A stretch of 53,563 nt of DNA, taken from the NCBI GenBank assembly GCA_963784995.1, contig CAWATZ010000009.1, positions 1 to 53,563 on the forward strand, in the 5' to 3' direction. This DNA is from CAWATZ01 sp963784995 (GTDB lineage: Bacteria; Planctomycetota; Planctomycetia; Gemmatales; Gemmataceae). The position numbers were made by a program, and so were the translations under genes. Shown piece after piece: positions 51,625 to 53,563 of this stretch. The stretch's first letter is position 1; every line of letters begins with the position of its first letter. The notes under the pieces are model-generated. The model saw nothing but the letters and a program-made list of their open reading frames with translations. It was not told the origin of the DNA and searched no databases.

Positions 51625-53101
51625 CTAACTGCTGTCCAGACGGATCTGGATCTGCCCTGCTTGGCCGAACACCTCTTGCGGCCACCGCAGGTTCCGCAGG
51701 CTCTCGACGAAAAACTCCGCGATGTTCTTCAAGCTTCCCAGCAGCGCCACTGCCGACCGCTTCCCCGACTGCCGCGCCAACTCCCGCAGCAAACTTCCCT
51801 TCTCCACCAACTGCAACAGTACGTGCGCCATCTGCAAGAGCAGATAATACGCCCCGAAGTGCCCCTTCTCGCTGTACGCATGCTCAAGATTCAGCCCACT
51901 GTTCTTCTGGACGTTGAAGCCCTGGTTCTCCTCCCACCAGCGCGGCCGACCTGCGCCCCACACGATCCGCTCCACACTCGCCTTGCTCACCACCAGGTCG
52001 GCGCTCACCAGCCACGCCCATTCGGAGAGCTTGCCCTTGGGCCCTTCTCCTCGGTAATGGATCGCTTTGAGATGCCACGCCCGTTGAGCGCTGTCCACGT
52101 AGGGCAACTCGTCCACCCACCGGTACTCGTGCCGCCAGCCGTCCTCGGTCACTTCCAGGCGATTCTCCGGGCACAGTTGCAGCAGCGTCTGGAACTCTTG
52201 CCACAACGTCGGGATACTCCCCTCCTTGAAGACGGTCACGAACGACGCCTTGAAATCTTTGGCCAGTTGGAACCCTGCGCCGCAAGCGTACAGCGCAGTC
52301 CTCCGACAGGCACAGCCGCAACTGGGGGAAGTCCTGGCGCACTTTCTGAAGGAGCCGCCGCGCCGCCTTCAACTCGCAGTCCTGCTTGCGTTTCTGCTCG
52401 CCCGCGTTGGGCGAGGTGTCCGCCAGGTGCTGGTTGTCGATGAACTCCGTGCCCACAGACAGGACCGTTTCGGCCGGGCCAAGGATCTTGGCTTCCAGAA
52501 CCTTGTGGCAGTACAGGGTCTGTTCGCCGGCCTGCTGCGTCAGGCAGTGGTCGCAGTGTTGCCAGCGGAAGACGAGGTAGCCGCTGCCATCCAGGCCAAC
52601 CACGAGCCGGCCTTGGACGCGGGCGGAGTCCAAGACCCTCATGCGGATCAACCGGTCCATCATCTCGGCACGCACCGAGGCGATCGGATCGGTGCCGATC
52701 AGGGCCAGGTAATCATCCAGAGTGTCATTGCAAGGAAGGCTGTGCTGCTGGGTCTGGGCCAGCCGATTGAGGTTGTCCAGGACGGCCGTCCCCTGTTCGC
52801 GATACTTGAAGTCGAGCTGGCGTCGGCTGCCGAGCTTGCCGACGAAGAGCAGCACGCCGTACCAGAGAAGGAAGCGGCGGTGGTAGGTGATCCGCTCCGG
52901 GCAGCGCGGGTCAGCAACCTTGTCGAGCCAGGCGTTGAACTGCGGGAAAAAATGGCGGACGGTGCGAGCGAAGATGGGGCCGACGGTCAGGGACGGCCGG
53001 CCTGGCGACGCTGGTGGCGGCTGTGAGTTTTGATCAGGGCCACCGTCAACTGGTGGATCTCGTCGAGCAGATTCTTGATTCGCTTGTGTTCGGCGATCCA
53101 T
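51625..53101 (-). pseudogene. Transposase, frame break near 52296
   Basis: With the frame restored this is about 490 residues. The first part has ITYHRRFLLWYGVLLFVGKL, NDTLDDYLALIGTDPI, and VVGLDGSGYLVFRWQHCDHC, which holds the probable first catalytic Asp, then CHKVLEAKILGPAE and TEFIDNQ. After LCLSEDCA the frame is lost; the sequence resumes in the next frame with ALYACGAGFQLAKDFKASFV and runs to WWEENQGFNVQKNSGLNLEH, with the likely catalytic Glu. One extra base near 52296 explains it. No slippery sequence is apparent there, so programmed frameshifting is unlikely. As it stands the element should be inactive unless the break is a sequencing error. The first in-frame ATG (53101) overlaps the upstream small gene, so the true start may be later. 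Confidence 0.7.
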
Positions 53102-53340
53102 GCGCGCACCTCATCGAGGAGGTCATGGGGGACGTAGACGGTGCGGGTTCTGCCCTTGACCTTGTAGGTGAGGTGCCAGGCGAGATGGGGCTCGCCGTGG
53201 TAACAGTGGCAACTGGGCTGGCCGCAGCGTTTGCGCACCTGAGTGAGCGTGGCGGCCAGGACGGGCTTGCCCGGAGCGAGTCGAGCCCGGCGAGCATCCA
53301 GCATGCGGCGGATCTCGGTCGGGTGATCAGGGACACGCAT
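52987..53340 (-). CDS. DUF6788-like small protein of the insertion sequence
   Basis: This protein of ~117 residues has the pattern RKRCGQPSCHCYHGEPHLAW, a compact Cys/His cluster, followed by KVKGRTRTVYVPHDLLDEVR and a helical basic end (IKNLLDEIHQLTVALIKTHS). It matches the small proteins (DUF6788) often carried next to transposase genes; a DNA- or RNA-binding accessory role is presumed but not shown. The ATG at 53338-53340 is chosen; another start is possible 15 bases upstream. Its 3' end overlaps the transposase frame. Confidence 0.65.
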   Translation of the reverse strand: MRVPDHPTEIRRMLDARRARLAPGKPVLAATLTQVRKRCGQPSCHCYHGEPHLAWHLTYKVKGRTRTVYVPHDLLDEVRAWIAEHKRIKNLLDEIHQLTVALIKTHSRHQRRQAGRP

Positions 53341-53525
53341 GGCTTGCTCCCGCAAGGGGTTGCGTCACGCACTTGATGCGGAGTATTCCTTACCCGAAAC
53401 GGCCCGAAAAACAAGGGTGCGAAGAAAAAAATCCCAGAGGGCGGACAAGCTCGCATTGCGAACTCTGACGCCGCAATCACTTACGCCGTTTCAAAGGTGC
53501 GAAGATTTCCTCACTCCGCAGCCCT

Positions 53526-53535
53526 GCAGCAACAT
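53526..53535. repeat. Candidate target-site duplication, right copy
   Basis: GCAGCAACAT, identical to 51440-51449. The last 28 bases of the window after it show no gene. Confidence 0.5.
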
Positions 53536-53563
53536 TCCTGAATAATCACATTCTTTTCACGTG

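Larger units (their letters stand above)
51450..53525 (-). mobile_element. Insertion sequence with DUF6788-like gene and DDE-type transposase
   Basis: This element of about 2.08 kb is bounded by imperfect ends: AGCGATGCGGAGTCA at 51451-51465 and, on the minus strand, AGGGCTGCGGAGTGA at 53511-53525 (12 of 15 matching). The repeat GCAGCAACAT lies just outside both. Inside, on the minus strand, are a small cysteine-rich gene and a transposase broken by a frameshift. The family name is uncertain; the pair resembles elements annotated simply as 'transposase family protein' in planctomycetes. It lies immediately upstream of the giant gene. Confidence 0.6.

Noticed and set aside
51625..53101. Programmed frameshift joining the transposase frames
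   Set aside because: The break lies mid-protein in a conserved segment and I see no slippery run or following stem; an indel explains it better.
53339..53545. Small plus-strand gene at the window end
   Set aside because: It overlaps the insertion sequence's right end and has no recognisable domain or ribosome-binding site.

Overview
The window looks like chromosome from a GC-rich planctomycete, most likely of the Gemmataceae type. The evidence is the gene content: two DUF1501 proteins, a planctomycete cytochrome c/DUF1549/DUF1553 protein, a BBP7-type beta-barrel protein, a pseudo-caspase protease, a giant surface protein with an LQTLEDR-like N-terminal motif, and many long inverted repeats between genes. 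The assignment rests on recognised families only; no 16S gene is present.

Layout. 1-609: end of an IS66-type element. 970-4736: ROK kinase, Tat-exported DUF1501 protein and a frame-broken P1 (DmpA-like) peptidase. 4757-6655 (minus): BBP7 barrel protein. 6876-18354: a co-oriented block of a MerR regulator, two paralogous VIT-vWA proteins (one fused to the N-terminal part of a GspE/PilB ATPase), two tandem serpins and a pseudo-caspase/S41 protease. 18607-22421: ABC permease, then larB, glyA and a HAD phosphatase on the minus strand. 22657-28329: TadE, TadE, TadG, an ABC-2-like permease and a small exported protein. 28433-32974: the planctomycete cytochrome protein and its DUF1501 partner. 32996-39414: NYN-domain protein, PAS/PP2C phosphatase, exported methyltransferase, anti-sigma-like protein, sugar isomerase, and the two enzymes of ADP-heptose synthesis. 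39425-51324 (minus): glycosyltransferase, membrane-anchored HEAT-repeat protein, a possible toxin-like C-terminal module and a giant protein with exactly 33 tandem 46-residue repeats. 51450-53525: an insertion sequence with a frame-broken transposase, flanked by a 10-bp direct repeat.

How the genes may work together. The 6.9-18.4 kb block combines domains that in animals form inter-alpha-trypsin inhibitor (VIT-vWA heavy chains) with protease inhibitors (serpins) and ends with a protease. This suggests a regulated protease/inhibitor/scaffold module; it is inference, but it is the strongest candidate here for an undescribed system. The second candidate is the giant repeat protein with its toxin-like tail and the HEAT protein beside it, in visibly less GC-rich DNA, arranged like a polymorphic toxin with an immunity gene.

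Two features run through the whole window. First, many reading frames are broken by single-base shifts although the protein continues cleanly in another frame, which suggests either indel errors in the sequence or widespread decay. Second, several intergenic gaps hold long palindromes whose halves begin with GTAG and are themselves hairpins, the layout of REP/BIME elements. One such palindrome supplies the stop codons of both genes that converge on it.
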